Shown here in pieces: positions 43,680 to 53,150 of a DNA stretch of 64,000 nucleotides (position 1 is the stretch's first letter; each line of letters opens with the position of its first letter). Location: NCBI RefSeq assembly GCF_014268275.3, contig NZ_CP077084.1:2790001-2854000 (forward strand), written 5' to 3'. The translations under genes were made by a program, and so were the position numbers. The stretch is from Pseudomonas tritici (GTDB taxonomy: Bacteria > Pseudomonadota > Gammaproteobacteria > Pseudomonadales > Pseudomonadaceae). The notes under the pieces were generated by a model, which saw only the letters and a list, made by a program, of their open reading frames with translations, ran no database searches and was not told where the DNA came from.

Positions 43680-44653
43680 AACAGTTGAAACGCATGATGG
43701 ATAAGGCGTGGAAGTTGATGTTTTTCATCAGCGAATTCTTTCGCGACATGCTCATGTTTATTCGCCACAACGGTTACTCGCCGCTGGAGAGCCGCAACAA
43801 GAAGCTGTTCTACAAGATCCTGATCGAAACCCACACTGTGGAAAAAGGCTTGTCCCTCAAGGAGCCCAAACCGCTGTTCGGCAAGGACAAGATCAACGGC
43901 ATCATCCATATGCTCAACGAATACGATCGCACCTATTCGGCGTTGCCATTGGAGATGGCCCTCGGCGCTTTCCAGGGTTACCTCGACTTGCACCGCACCC
44001 TAGGCGTGAGCGACGAATTCGTGTTTTACCTGGATGCCTATGTTGAGCACCTCAAGCGCGACGGTACCCTCGGCACGGGCGGCATTAAGCGCGCCGCGGC
44101 GTGGCCGGGCAGTGGTGGGCTTGATGCCAAGGCATTCCTGCAATCACGCTCCAGTTGCCGGATGTTCCAGGCCGGCAAGATCGACAGCCACCTGCTGACG
44201 TCGCTGGTGGAGCTGGCGCAGTCGTCACCCTCGCAGTGCAATCGCCAGTCATCGCGAGTTCATGTGTACCAGGACCGTGCAGTGATCGCGCAGTTGCTTG
44301 AGCTGCAAGGTGGATCGCGCGGCTTTGCCCAGTCGGTGGACAACCTGTTTGTGGTCACCTCGGAAGTCACCGCCTGGGGCGGTGCCGGCCAACGCAACCA
44401 GCTTTACGTCGACGGCGCCCTGTTTTCTATGGGGCTTTTGTTGGCGTGCCACGCCAACGGCCTGGGTGCGTGTCCGCTGAACCTGGCGATCCTCAATTCG
44501 GTGGAAAAGAAAATCCGCAGCATCGGCGCCATTCCTGCCAGCGAGCGGCTGATCATGATGATCGCCGTGGGCCTACCCCTGGAGAGCCATTTCCGCGCCG
44601 CGCGTTCACCACGCAGGCTGACCACCGAAGTCCTGCAACTGCACGGAGGTTGA
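43676..44653 (+). CDS. Nitroreductase-family protein within the polysaccharide operon
   Basis: Residues 155-325 of this 325-residue protein resemble a nitroreductase domain: SRSSCRMFQAGKID, ELAQSSPSQCNRQSSRVHV and GLGACPLNLAILNS at the expected flavin-contact positions. The first 150 residues are a separate helical region, with IETHTVEKGLSLKEPKPLFG, that I do not recognise. Similar proteins occur beside pyruvyltransferases in some bacterial polysaccharide clusters, but their reaction is unknown. The start overlaps the acyltransferase stop. Confidence 0.75.
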   Translation: MKQLKRMMDKAWKLMFFISEFFRDMLMFIRHNGYSPLESRNKKLFYKILIETHTVEKGLSLKEPKPLFGKDKINGIIHMLNEYDRTYSALPLEMALGAFQGYLDLHRTLGVSDEFVFYLDAYVEHLKRDGTLGTGGIKRAAAWPGSGGLDAKAFLQSRSSCRMFQAGKIDSHLLTSLVELAQSSPSQCNRQSSRVHVYQDRAVIAQLLELQGGSRGFAQSVDNLFVVTSEVTAWGGAGQRNQLYVDGALFSMGLLLACHANGLGACPLNLAILNSVEKKIRSIGAIPASERLIMMIAVGLPLESHFRAARSPRRLTTEVLQLHGG

Positions 44654-44654
44654 T

Positions 44655-45590
44655 ATGAAGCGCGAAACCGTCAGCGTAATCATCCTCACCTACAACGAAA
44701 GCCTGCACATCGCCCGTGCCATCGATTCAGTGCGGGCCTTCAGTGATGAAGTGCTGGTGGTCGACTCATTCTCCACCGACAACACCTGCGACATCGCCCG
44801 CAGCCACGGCGCGCTGGTCGTGCAGCATCCATTCATCAACCAGGCCAAGCAGTTCCAGTGGGCGCTGGACCATTTGCCGATCACCGGCAATTGGACCCTG
44901 CGCCTGGACGCCGATGAAATCATTGAGGCTGACCTTGCCGCCGAGATCAACACGCGGCTGCCGACGTTGGCCAGCGATATCACCGGGATCAACTTCAAGC
45001 GCAAGCATATTTTCATGGGCCGCTGGGTGCGCCATGGCGGGCGTTACCCGTTGAAGATGCTGCGGTTGTGGCGCACCGGCCTGGGGCGCATGGAAGACCG
45101 TTGGATGGACGAGCACATTTCGGTGGCTGAGGGCCGCACGATCACCCTGGAGGGTGGGTTTGCCGACCATAACCTGCATGACTTGACGTTCTTCACCCAC
45201 AAGCACAACGGCTACGCCACCCGTGAAGCGATTGAAGTGCTTAACGCACGGCTCGGGTTGTTCGCGATCCGCGATGAGCTGCATACGGGGCAGAGTTCGT
45301 TCCAGGCCAAGGCCAAGCGCCTGGTCAAGAACCGTGTGTATAACCGCGTGCCGTTCACCCTGAGTTCGACGGCGTATTTCTTGTGGCGCTACATCATCCA
45401 ACTGGGGTTTCTCGATGGCCGCAGCGGCTTGGTCTATCACTTGCTGCAGGGCTATTGGTACCGCTTCCTGGTGGGCGCCAAGGTGCTCGAACTGGAAACC
45501 GCGATTGCTCATTTAAACGATAAGGACGCCATTGTCCGGGAACTTTCAAAGTTGACCGGACATAACTTGAACCTGCCCACACCGAAGTAA
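44655..45590 (+). CDS. Family 2 glycosyltransferase
   Basis: This 311-residue GT2 enzyme has VSVIILTYNESLHIARAIDS at the start, the nucleotide-sugar DxD-type motif LRLDADEIIE near 91 and RHGGRYPLKMLRLWR near 130. The domain layout resembles the WaaE/KdtX-like GT2 subgroup. It adds one sugar of the repeat unit; donor and acceptor are unknown. It begins one base after the nitroreductase stop. Confidence 0.85.
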   Translation: MKRETVSVIILTYNESLHIARAIDSVRAFSDEVLVVDSFSTDNTCDIARSHGALVVQHPFINQAKQFQWALDHLPITGNWTLRLDADEIIEADLAAEINTRLPTLASDITGINFKRKHIFMGRWVRHGGRYPLKMLRLWRTGLGRMEDRWMDEHISVAEGRTITLEGGFADHNLHDLTFFTHKHNGYATREAIEVLNARLGLFAIRDELHTGQSSFQAKAKRLVKNRVYNRVPFTLSSTAYFLWRYIIQLGFLDGRSGLVYHLLQGYWYRFLVGAKVLELETAIAHLNDKDAIVRELSKLTGHNLNLPTPK

Positions 45591-45659
45591 CTGACCGTTT
45601 TTAACAAACACCCAAGTTTGGGTGTCGGCCTTCGCTCGCCTATCAATTGGGAGACAGAC

Positions 45660-46781
45660 ATGAATAAAGTCGCGCTTATCACCGGAATTACCGGTCAGGA
45701 TGGCTCGTATCTGGCGGAACTGCTGCTGGAAAAAGGCTATACCGTGCACGGCCTCAAGCGACGTTCTTCGTCGTTCAATACGCAGCGTATCGATCACATT
45801 TACCAGGACCCGCAGGCCCTGCATAAAAACCTGATCCTGCACTATGGCGACCTGGCGGATTCGTCGAACCTGACGCGCATCATCCAGCAGATCCAGCCCG
45901 ATGAGATCTATAACCTCGGTGCGCAATCCCACGTGGCGGTGAGCTTCGATTCGCCGGAATACACCGCCGATGTGGACGCCCTGGGCACCTTGCGCATTCT
46001 CGAAGCAATACGCCTGCTTGGCCTGGAAAAGAAGACCCGTTTCTACCAGGCCTCGACCTCCGAATTATACGGGCTGGTGCAGGAGACCCCGCAGAAGGAA
46101 ACCACGCCGTTCTACCCGCGTTCGCCCTATGCCGTGGCCAAGCTGTACGCCTACTGGATCACCGTGAATTTCCGCGAGGCCTATGGGCTGTATGCGTGCA
46201 ACGGGATTCTGTTCAATCACGAGTCGCCGCGTCGCGGTGAGACCTTCGTGACACGCAAGATCACCCGCGCCCTGGCCAACATCGCCCTGGGCCTGGAGCC
46301 GTGCCTGTACATGGGCAACATGGATGCCCTGCGCGATTGGGGGCATGCCAAGGATTACGTGCGCATGCAGTGGATGATGCTGCAACAGGACAGCCCCGAG
46401 GACTTTGTGATCGCCACCGGCGTGCAGTATTCGGTGCGTGATTTTATCCGCTGGTCGGCGGCGGAACTGGGACTGGGCTTGCGCTTTGTCGGTGAGGGCG
46501 TGGACGAGGTGGCGGTGGTCGAGCACATCGACGGCGACCTGGCGCCGGGCATCCTGGTGGGCGATGTGATTGTGCGCGTCGACCCGCGTTACTTCCGCCC
46601 GGCAGAAGTCGAGACGCTGCTCGGTGACCCGTCCAAGGCCAAACGCTCGCTCGGTTGGGTGCCTGAGATCACGGCGCAGGAAATGTGCGCGGAGATGGTC
46701 CGCGAAGACCTGAAGATCGCCCGGCGCCACGCCCTGTTGCGCCTGCACGGGCATGACGCACCGATTGCCGTGGAGAACTGA
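45660..46781 (+). CDS. gmd: GDP-mannose 4,6-dehydratase
   Basis: This 373-residue short-chain dehydrogenase has the Rossmann motif [19 protein letters not shown], the catalytic STSELYG and YAVAK pieces, and [17 protein letters not shown] near 189, diagnostic of GMD. It makes GDP-4-keto-6-deoxymannose for the fcl product GDP-L-fucose. The start MNKVALITG follows GGGAGACAG, with a 69-base gap from the preceding glycosyltransferase. Confidence 0.95.
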   Translation: MNKVALITGITGQDGSYLAELLLEKGYTVHGLKRRSSSFNTQRIDHIYQDPQALHKNLILHYGDLADSSNLTRIIQQIQPDEIYNLGAQSHVAVSFDSPEYTADVDALGTLRILEAIRLLGLEKKTRFYQASTSELYGLVQETPQKETTPFYPRSPYAVAKLYAYWITVNFREAYGLYACNGILFNHESPRRGETFVTRKITRALANIALGLEPCLYMGNMDALRDWGHAKDYVRMQWMMLQQDSPEDFVIATGVQYSVRDFIRWSAAELGLGLRFVGEGVDEVAVVEHIDGDLAPGILVGDVIVRVDPRYFRPAEVETLLGDPSKAKRSLGWVPEITAQEMCAEMVREDLKIARRHALLRLHGHDAPIAVEN

Positions 46782-46783
46782 GC

Positions 46784-47761
46784 ATGGCACGTGATCTTGA
46801 TGCGCGGATCTTTGTCGCCGGCCATCGTGGCATGGTCGGCTCGGCCATCGTGCGCCGGCTGTGGGCGCTGGGGTATACGCAGATCCTCACCGCCGGCCGC
46901 AATGAGCTGGACCTGCTCGACCCGGCGGCGGTGCAGGCGTATTTCGCCAAGCAGCGTGTGGACCAGGTGTACCTGGCGGCGGCCAAGGTGGGCGGGATTC
47001 ATGCCAACGCGACTTACCCGGCGGATTTCATCTACCAGAACCTGATGATCCAGGCCAACGTGATCCATGCCGCCCACAGCCATGGCGTGCAGCACCTGTT
47101 GTTCCTCGGTTCGTCGTGCATTTACCCGGTGCATGCGCCGCAACCGATGATCGAGGCGGTGTTGTTAGATGGCGCGCTGGAACCCACCAACGAGCCTTAT
47201 GCGGTGGCCAAGATTGCCGGGATCAAGCTGTGCGAGAGCTACAACCGCCAGCATGGCCGCGATTACCGCAGTGTGATGCCGACCAACCTGTACGGGCCGG
47301 GCGATAACTATCACCCGGAAAACAGCCATGTCATCGCAGCCTTGTTGCGGCGTTTCCATGAGGCGACCCAGCGCGGTGATGAGGAGGTGGTGATCTGGGG
47401 CAGTGGCCGGCCGCGACGTGAGTTTTTACATGTGGATGACATGGCGGCGGCCAGCGTGCATGTCATGGAACTCGACGCCGCGCGTTACCGCGAGCAGACC
47501 CAGCCAATGTGCTCGCACCTGAACGTCGGCACCGGAATGGATTGCACCATCGCCGAACTGGCCCAGGCCCTGGTACGCGTGACCGGCTTCCAGGGGCGTT
47601 TGCGCTTCGACGCCAGCAAGCCCGATGGCGCGCCACGCAAGTTGCTGGATGTGAGCCGTATCAATGCCCTTGGCTGGGAGGCCTACGTGCCGCTGGAGGA
47701 GGGCTTGCGCGACGCCTACAACGCTTATCTCGCGGCCCTCGAACAGCCTCGGGGCCAGTGA
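46784..47761 (+). CDS. fcl: GDP-L-fucose synthase
   Basis: This 325-residue epimerase/reductase has [38 protein letters not shown] and [10 protein letters not shown] with the active-site Ser, Tyr and Lys. It converts the GMD product to GDP-L-fucose. It starts 2 bases after gmd and its stop shares one base with the next start (TGATG). The polymer is therefore expected to contain fucose, unless the intermediate is diverted. Confidence 0.95.
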   Translation: MARDLDARIFVAGHRGMVGSAIVRRLWALGYTQILTAGRNELDLLDPAAVQAYFAKQRVDQVYLAAAKVGGIHANATYPADFIYQNLMIQANVIHAAHSHGVQHLLFLGSSCIYPVHAPQPMIEAVLLDGALEPTNEPYAVAKIAGIKLCESYNRQHGRDYRSVMPTNLYGPGDNYHPENSHVIAALLRRFHEATQRGDEEVVIWGSGRPRREFLHVDDMAAASVHVMELDAARYREQTQPMCSHLNVGTGMDCTIAELAQALVRVTGFQGRLRFDASKPDGAPRKLLDVSRINALGWEAYVPLEEGLRDAYNAYLAALEQPRGQ

Positions 47762-48969
47762 TGAAAATCCTTCTGTATGGCATCAATTACAGCCCGGAAC
47801 TCACCGGTATCGGCAAGTACAGCGGTGAACAGGCACGCTGGTTGGCCGAGCAGGGGCATGAGGTGCGAGTGGTGACGGCGCCACCGTATTACCCACAGTG
47901 GCAGGTGGGCGAAGGGTATTCGCCGTGGCGCTTTCGCACCGAGCAGGACGCGGGCGTGACGGTGATTCGCTGCCCACTGTATGTGCCGCGCCAGCCCACC
48001 GCGTTGACCCGCCTGCTGCACCTGCTGAGCTTTTCCGCCAGCTCGTTTCTGGCGGTGCTGGGGCAACTGCGCTGGAAACCCGACCTGGTGATGCTGGTGG
48101 TGCCCACGCTGTTGTGCGCGCCCCAAGCGTTATTGCTGGCCAAGCTCAGCGGTGCACGGTCGGTGTTGCATATCCAGGATTATGAAGTGGATGCGATGTT
48201 CGGCCTGGGCATCGGCGGCGGTTCCTTGTTGCGGCGCCTGGCGTTTGGGATCGAGCGCTGGTTGCTGCGACGTTTTGATCGGGTCTCGACGATTTCCAGC
48301 GGCATGCTCGACAAGGCCCGTGGCAAAGGTGTGAACAGCAAGCGCCTGCTGTTTTTTCCCAATTGGTCGGAAACCTCGCGTTTTCGCCAAGTAGCGCACA
48401 GCCACGCTTTGGTTGAGCGCCTGGGTGTGCCGCCGGGAGCACGGGTGTTGTTGTACTCCGGCAACATCGGTGAGAAGCAGGGCTTGGAGCTGATCCTTGA
48501 CGCCGCCCAGGCCCATGCCGATCGCCCGGAGCTGGTATTTCTGGTCGTCGGCCAGGGCACCGGCAAGGCGCGCTTGCTCGAACGGGTGCAGCGCGATGGC
48601 CTGCGCAATGTGCTGTTCGCGCCGTTGCAGGCCTACGAGGATTTACCGGCGCTGCTGGCCTCGGCCGATGCGCACCTGGTGATCCAGAAGCGCGGAGTGG
48701 CGGACGCGGTGTTGCCGTCCAAGCTCACCAACATCCTGGCGGTGGGTGGCAATGCAATTATCACCGCCGACCCAGACACCACACTCGGCCGCCTGTGCCA
48801 GGAACACACGGGCATTGCGGTGTTGATCGAGCCGGAATCCGTCGCGGCGCTGAACGCAGGAATCGAGCGGGTGCTGGCCTTGCCCGCGCGCAATGAGGTG
48901 GCGTTGAACTACGCCAAGGAGTTCCTCGACAAGGAACGCATTCTGCAACGCTTTCTGGCACAGGTTTGA
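47761..48969 (+). CDS. wcaI: WcaI-like family 4 glycosyltransferase
   Basis: This 402-residue GT4 enzyme begins [20 protein letters not shown], has PPYYPQWQVGEGY near 40 (a WcaI signature), LHIQDYEVDAMFGLG near 139 and a C-terminal donor-binding segment KRGVADAVLPSKLTNILAVG (approximately). In colanic acid synthesis WcaI acts at an early fucose-adding step. Its start overlaps the fcl stop. Confidence 0.9.
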   Translation: MKILLYGINYSPELTGIGKYSGEQARWLAEQGHEVRVVTAPPYYPQWQVGEGYSPWRFRTEQDAGVTVIRCPLYVPRQPTALTRLLHLLSFSASSFLAVLGQLRWKPDLVMLVVPTLLCAPQALLLAKLSGARSVLHIQDYEVDAMFGLGIGGGSLLRRLAFGIERWLLRRFDRVSTISSGMLDKARGKGVNSKRLLFFPNWSETSRFRQVAHSHALVERLGVPPGARVLLYSGNIGEKQGLELILDAAQAHADRPELVFLVVGQGTGKARLLERVQRDGLRNVLFAPLQAYEDLPALLASADAHLVIQKRGVADAVLPSKLTNILAVGGNAIITADPDTTLGRLCQEHTGIAVLIEPESVAALNAGIERVLALPARNEVALNYAKEFLDKERILQRFLAQV

Positions 48970-48973
48970 TGGT

Positions 48974-49432
48974 ATGTGGCTTGATTTATCGACCTTCCAA
49001 ACGGTCGTGGCATCGACGCCATTAGTGGCGATCGACCTGGTGGTGAGAAACCGCCGTGGCGATGTTTTTCTCGGCCTGCGCGTCAACCGGCCGGCCTATG
49101 GTTTCTGGTTCGTGCCCGGTGGGCGCATCCAGAAAAACGAAAGCCTGGACAGCGCTTTCCGGCGCATCACCCTGGATGAGTTGGGGCGCACATTCGAGCG
49201 CGCCAGTGCACGGCTGCTGGGGGTGTTCGAGCACTTTTACGATGACAGTGTCTTCGCCAACGCCGGGGCCGGGCCGGACACCCACTACGTGGTGCTCAGC
49301 TATTGCCTGGAGCTTGACGACGACCCAACGCTGCAGCCACCTGTCGAGCAACACCAGCATTACCGCTGGTGGCCGCAGGATGAGCTGCGCTTCAGTCCGC
49401 GAGTGCATAAACACACCCGTGCCTACTTCTGA
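48974..49432 (+). CDS. wcaH: GDP-mannose mannosyl hydrolase (Nudix)
   Basis: This 152-residue Nudix protein has the shortened box of the Gmm/WcaH group ([20 protein letters not shown], then ELG) and ends with [11 protein letters not shown]. It hydrolyses GDP-mannose or GDP-fucose and may tune sugar-nucleotide pools. It sits between wcaI and manC as in colanic-acid-type clusters. Confidence 0.9.
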   Translation: MWLDLSTFQTVVASTPLVAIDLVVRNRRGDVFLGLRVNRPAYGFWFVPGGRIQKNESLDSAFRRITLDELGRTFERASARLLGVFEHFYDDSVFANAGAGPDTHYVVLSYCLELDDDPTLQPPVEQHQHYRWWPQDELRFSPRVHKHTRAYF

Positions 49433-49455
49433 ATCTCTGTCCCAAGGATGCTCTC

Positions 49456-50865
49456 ATGTTAATACCCGTGATCATGGCAGGCGGTTCGGGGTCGCGCCTG
49501 TGGCCGCTCTCGCGGCAACTGAACCCCAAGCAGTTCCTGCGCCTGACCGACGCGCACCTGTCGATGCTGCAGCAGACCATCACGCGACTTGCTGGTGCCA
49601 ACGTGGCGTTGCCGCAGCTGATCTGCAACGAACAACACCGCTTTCTGGTGGCCGAGCAATTGCGCCAGCTGGGCATGGAACAGGCGAGCATCCTGCTCGA
49701 GCCCGTGGGGCGAAACACGGCGCCAGCCATCGCCCTGGCGGCGTGCAAGGCCGTCGCCGAGGCCGAGGACCCGATCCTGCTCGTGCTGGCGGCAGACCAT
49801 TTGATCGAAGACATCCCGGCGTTTCATGCCAGCCTGGAAGTGGCACTGCCGCTGGCCAGGGACGGCAAGCTGGTGACCTTCGGCATCACGCCCACCAGCG
49901 CGCATACCGGCTACGGCTATATCGAGCAAGGTGCTGGGGTGGGCGAGGGCGGTTATCGGGTCAAGCGCTTCGTCGAGAAGCCGGACGCGGCCACGGCGGC
50001 GCAGTATGTGGCCGGCGGTGAGCATTACTGGAACAGCGGCATGTTCATGTTTCGCGCCAGCCGCTACCTAGAGGAGCTCGAACACTTCCAGCCGGCGATT
50101 CTCGAAGCCTGCCGCGTGGCACTGGAGGGCGGTAGCCAGGACCTGCCGTTTACCCGTGTGCATGCCGCGACCTTTGCCACGTGCCCGGACGACTCCATCG
50201 ACTACGCCGTCATGGAAAAAACCAGTGACGCGGTGATGGTGCCGTTGCAGGCTGGCTGGAGCGATATTGGCTCATGGTCGGCGTTGTGGGAGGCCAGTGC
50301 AAAAGACGCCTGCGGCAATGTGTTGCGCGGCGATGGGTTGCTGCTGGATAGCCACAACACCTATGTCCACGCCGACAGCCGATTGGTCGCCACGGTTGGC
50401 GTGCAAGACCTGATCATCGTCGAGACCAAGGACGCCGTGCTGGTGGCCCACAAGGACCAGGTGCAGCAGGTCAAAGGCATCGTCGACCAGCTCAAGCAGG
50501 CCGGGCGGCATGAACACCTTAACCACCGTGAGGTATATCGGCCCTGGGGCATGTATGACTCGGTGGATAACGGCCAGCGTTACCAGGTCAAGCGCATCAC
50601 CGTGAAGCCGGGGGCCAAGCTGTCGGTGCAGATGCATCACCACCGTGCTGAGCACTGGATCGTGGTCAGCGGCACGGCTCGGGTTACCAATGGCGAGCAG
50701 ACTTACCTGGTCTCGGAAAACCAGTCGACCTATATCCCCATTGGCCAGGTGCACGCGCTGGAAAATCCGGGGGTGATCCCGTTGGAGTTGATTGAAGTGC
50801 AGTCGGGCTCCTACCTGGGTGAAGACGACATTGTGCGTTTTGAAGATAAGTACGGACGGACCTGA
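49456..50865 (+). CDS. manC: Mannose-1-phosphate guanylyltransferase / mannose-6-phosphate isomerase
   Basis: This 469-residue bifunctional enzyme (AlgA/CpsB type) has the pyrophosphorylase motif [27 protein letters not shown] near 176 and a C-terminal cupin with [11 protein letters not shown] and [16 protein letters not shown]. It supplies GDP-mannose to gmd. No phosphomannomutase gene is in the cluster, so AlgC elsewhere must provide mannose-1-phosphate. The operon may end here, because 180 bases with repeats follow. Confidence 0.95.
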   Translation: MLIPVIMAGGSGSRLWPLSRQLNPKQFLRLTDAHLSMLQQTITRLAGANVALPQLICNEQHRFLVAEQLRQLGMEQASILLEPVGRNTAPAIALAACKAVAEAEDPILLVLAADHLIEDIPAFHASLEVALPLARDGKLVTFGITPTSAHTGYGYIEQGAGVGEGGYRVKRFVEKPDAATAAQYVAGGEHYWNSGMFMFRASRYLEELEHFQPAILEACRVALEGGSQDLPFTRVHAATFATCPDDSIDYAVMEKTSDAVMVPLQAGWSDIGSWSALWEASAKDACGNVLRGDGLLLDSHNTYVHADSRLVATVGVQDLIIVETKDAVLVAHKDQVQQVKGIVDQLKQAGRHEHLNHREVYRPWGMYDSVDNGQRYQVKRITVKPGAKLSVQMHHHRAEHWIVVSGTARVTNGEQTYLVSENQSTYIPIGQVHALENPGVIPLELIEVQSGSYLGEDDIVRFEDKYGRT

Positions 50866-50879
50866 AGTTTCCGACAATT

Positions 50880-50951
50880 AATAACGTTTTATACAACTTC
50901 AATAGCACTCAATGCAGGGGCGGCCGGGCACTTCGCCGGGAAAACGTTATT
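50880..50951. promoter_or_regulatory. Perfect inverted repeat upstream of gfcA, candidate operator
   Basis: AATAACGTTTT at 50880-50890 and its exact inverse AAAACGTTATT at 50941-50951 are separated by 50 bases. Each arm contains the self-complementary AACGTT. They occupy the gap between manC and gfcA and could be paired binding sites for a regulator. Confidence 0.45.
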
Positions 50952-51045
50952 TTCAACTAATCACGTTAAATCTTACCTGTCTGGTGTGCTGTTTAGTTGG
51001 GTGGCACTATCGGCCTGACTACTCACTGACGATAAGGAGTCTGTT

Positions 51046-51285
51046 ATGAGGAAATCACTGGCTATTATTATGCTCAGTGTCTTGAGTACGTCCGCGTTGG
51101 CTGCCGAGTTGCCGTTGGGGCTCGACACCGCCGTGGTGGGGTCTGTGACAGTAGGGGAAACCCTGCTGGTCGGCAGCGCCCTTGTTGCCGGCGTTGCCGC
51201 TGCATCCAGCAGCGGCGGCAGTTCCAACGGCGGCACCACCACGGGTACCACTGGCACGACCGGCACCACAGGTACCGGCAACTAG
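51046..51285 (+). CDS. gfcA: GfcA/YjbE-like threonine-rich secreted small protein
   Basis: This 79-residue protein has a signal peptide (to about residue 20, TSALAAE), a hydrophobic segment (GSALVAGVAAASSS) and a low-complexity Gly/Thr tail of repeated TGT units. Size, composition and position before wza match GfcA/YmcD and YjbE, first genes of E. coli capsule/exopolysaccharide operons. Function is unknown. AAGGAG precedes the start. Confidence 0.8.
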   Translation: MRKSLAIIMLSVLSTSALAAELPLGLDTAVVGSVTVGETLLVGSALVAGVAAASSSGGSSNGGTTTGTTGTTGTTGTGN

Positions 51286-51305
51286 TTGTAAGCCTTCCGC
51301 TTTTG

Positions 51306-51341
51306 GACCGCTTGGATTCCCCGCCCAAGTGGTCTTTTTTT
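51306..51341 (+). terminator. Terminator or attenuator between gfcA and wza
   Basis: Stem GACCGCTTGG / CCAAGTGGTC (one G-T pair) with a nine-base loop is followed by seven T residues. It ends 30 bases before wza. Confidence 0.82.
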
Positions 51342-51371
51342 CTTGTCGTTTATCGCGAGTGTCCTAGCACT

Positions 51372-52484
51372 ATGATGCGTATTTTTTCTGTTGCGGCCGT
51401 GGCCGCTGCATTGTTGCAAGGCTGCATGTTTGCCCCAGGCCAATATATGGATACCGCGGCGTTGACCGAGGAGGGCGGGGCTGAAAACAGTCGGGTGGAT
51501 TTAATTCCTATCACGCCAAAGTTGCTCGCCATGGACGCGGCAACCCAAGTGCCTTATTCCATACCAGCGGAACTATTAAGTTATAAGCCTGGCCCCTATT
51601 TGATCGGCGCCAATGACGCGCTGTATATCACCGTGTGGGATCACCCTGAACTCACCGCACCTTCCGGTCCACAGCAGCAGATCGACGCCAACGGGCGGCT
51701 GGTCAACCCCGACGGCAAACTGTTTTACCCCTATGTGGGTCCGCTGGTCGCCAAGGGGCGTTCGATTGAAGCGCTGCGCAATGAGATCACTGACAAGTTG
51801 CGCCAATACATCGACAGCCCACAGGTAGACGTCAGCGTGCTGCGTTTTGCCAGCCAGCGCGTGGTGGTGACTGGCGCTGTCGCCAAGGCGGGGCCGCTGC
51901 CGATCACCACCATCCCGATGAGTGTGATGGAGGCTGTCTCCACGTCGGGGATCGACCCGCTGAATGCCGACCTGTCGAACCTGACGCTCACCCGTGGCGG
52001 CAAGCGCTACACCCTGGACCTCGACACGCTCAACCTGGAGCAGTCGCGCTTGAACGACATTTACCTCAAGGACGGCGACCAGCTGTACCTGGCCTACAAC
52101 GACCGCAAACGCATCTATGTGATGGGCGAGGTCATGCAGCCGCGTGCGCTGAGCTTCAAGACCCGCAGCATGAACCTTTCCGACGTGCTCGGCTCGGTGG
52201 GTGGGGTCAACCAGAACACCTCCAACGCCGACGCCATCTATGTGATCCGCGGCGCGCAGAATATCGCGGCAGAGCCGGCCAAGGTGTTCCAGCTGGAAGC
52301 GGCTTCTCCTTCGGCCATGGCCCTGGCCACGCGCTTTGAGGTGCAGCCTCAGGATGTCGTGTTTGTCGGCCCCGCCAATATCACGCGCTGGAACCGCTTT
52401 ATCAGCCAGTTGATCCCTTCCGCCACGATCGTCGGCATCGGCGCGTCCACTCAGAACAACCTGAGCGAAGTCAGCAACCGATAG
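51372..52484 (+). CDS. wza: Wza outer-membrane polysaccharide export lipoprotein
   Basis: This 370-residue lipoprotein (lipobox LLQGC near residue 18) has the Wza/polysaccharide export domain (YLIGANDALYITVWDHPELT near 75) and two SLBB domains (VVVTGAVAKAGPLPI, IYVMGEVMQPRALSF). It forms the outer-membrane channel that docks with Wzc. ATG at 51372 or 51375 is the start; longer frames would run into the terminator. Confidence 0.93.
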   Translation: MMRIFSVAAVAAALLQGCMFAPGQYMDTAALTEEGGAENSRVDLIPITPKLLAMDAATQVPYSIPAELLSYKPGPYLIGANDALYITVWDHPELTAPSGPQQQIDANGRLVNPDGKLFYPYVGPLVAKGRSIEALRNEITDKLRQYIDSPQVDVSVLRFASQRVVVTGAVAKAGPLPITTIPMSVMEAVSTSGIDPLNADLSNLTLTRGGKRYTLDLDTLNLEQSRLNDIYLKDGDQLYLAYNDRKRIYVMGEVMQPRALSFKTRSMNLSDVLGSVGGVNQNTSNADAIYVIRGAQNIAAEPAKVFQLEAASPSAMALATRFEVQPQDVVFVGPANITRWNRFISQLIPSATIVGIGASTQNNLSEVSNR

Positions 52485-52496
52485 GGTGGAACCTGC

Positions 52497-53150
52497 GTGA
52501 ACACTCTTAAAATCGCTACTTACATGGGGTTGGCGTGGCTGCTGGGTGGCTGCAATCCGCTGATGACCGCCTCCCTCGACACGTTCAGGGCGGCCGTGGC
52601 CGGGCCCGCGCCGCTGGTGTTGACCCAGGCGCAGGTGGATGCCGTGCCGTTCCCGCAGATCAAGGTCACCACAGTGTCCGGCCAAGGGGTGATGGCGCTG
52701 ATTCGCCAGCGCGGCGACCTGCAATTCTGGGTGGCGTCGGGCAAGCAGGTGCTGCTGATGCGTGACGGCCTGGTGGTGCGCACGGTTGGCCTCGGTGCCG
52801 AGCTGGATGGCACGCACTGGCAGGGGCAATCACCGTTTCAGCTGGGGTTGCACCGTGTGCCGGATGGCTATCGCAGTACGCGGCAAATCGATTGGGTGGG
52901 TGGCTATCGCATGGGTATCCCACTGACCAGTCGCATGACGCGCAAGGGCATCGAAACCATCGAGATTCTCGACAAACCCTATGCCTTGTTACGGATCGAC
53001 GAAGACGTTGAAGGCGCTGGTTTTAAGGCGCGCAACCGTTACTGGGTCGACCCCGCCGACGGTTTTATTGTGCAGAGCGAGCAGCACCTTTCGCCCAGCC
53101 TGACCCTGACCATCACCCAGTTGCAACCCACCCGTAAGGACGCCCGATGA
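52497..53150 (+). CDS. gfcB: GfcB/YjbF-family lipoprotein
   Basis: This 217-residue lipoprotein has a signal with lipobox LLGGC (near residue 18) and a beta-rich YjbF domain (IGRP-free; DGLVVRTVGLGAELDGTHW near 84). It starts with GTG after GGTGGA, 12 bases past wza, and overlaps gfcC by four bases. It is required for group 4 capsule export in E. coli, with unknown biochemistry. Confidence 0.87.
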   Translation: MNTLKIATYMGLAWLLGGCNPLMTASLDTFRAAVAGPAPLVLTQAQVDAVPFPQIKVTTVSGQGVMALIRQRGDLQFWVASGKQVLLMRDGLVVRTVGLGAELDGTHWQGQSPFQLGLHRVPDGYRSTRQIDWVGGYRMGIPLTSRMTRKGIETIEILDKPYALLRIDEDVEGAGFKARNRYWVDPADGFIVQSEQHLSPSLTLTITQLQPTRKDAR

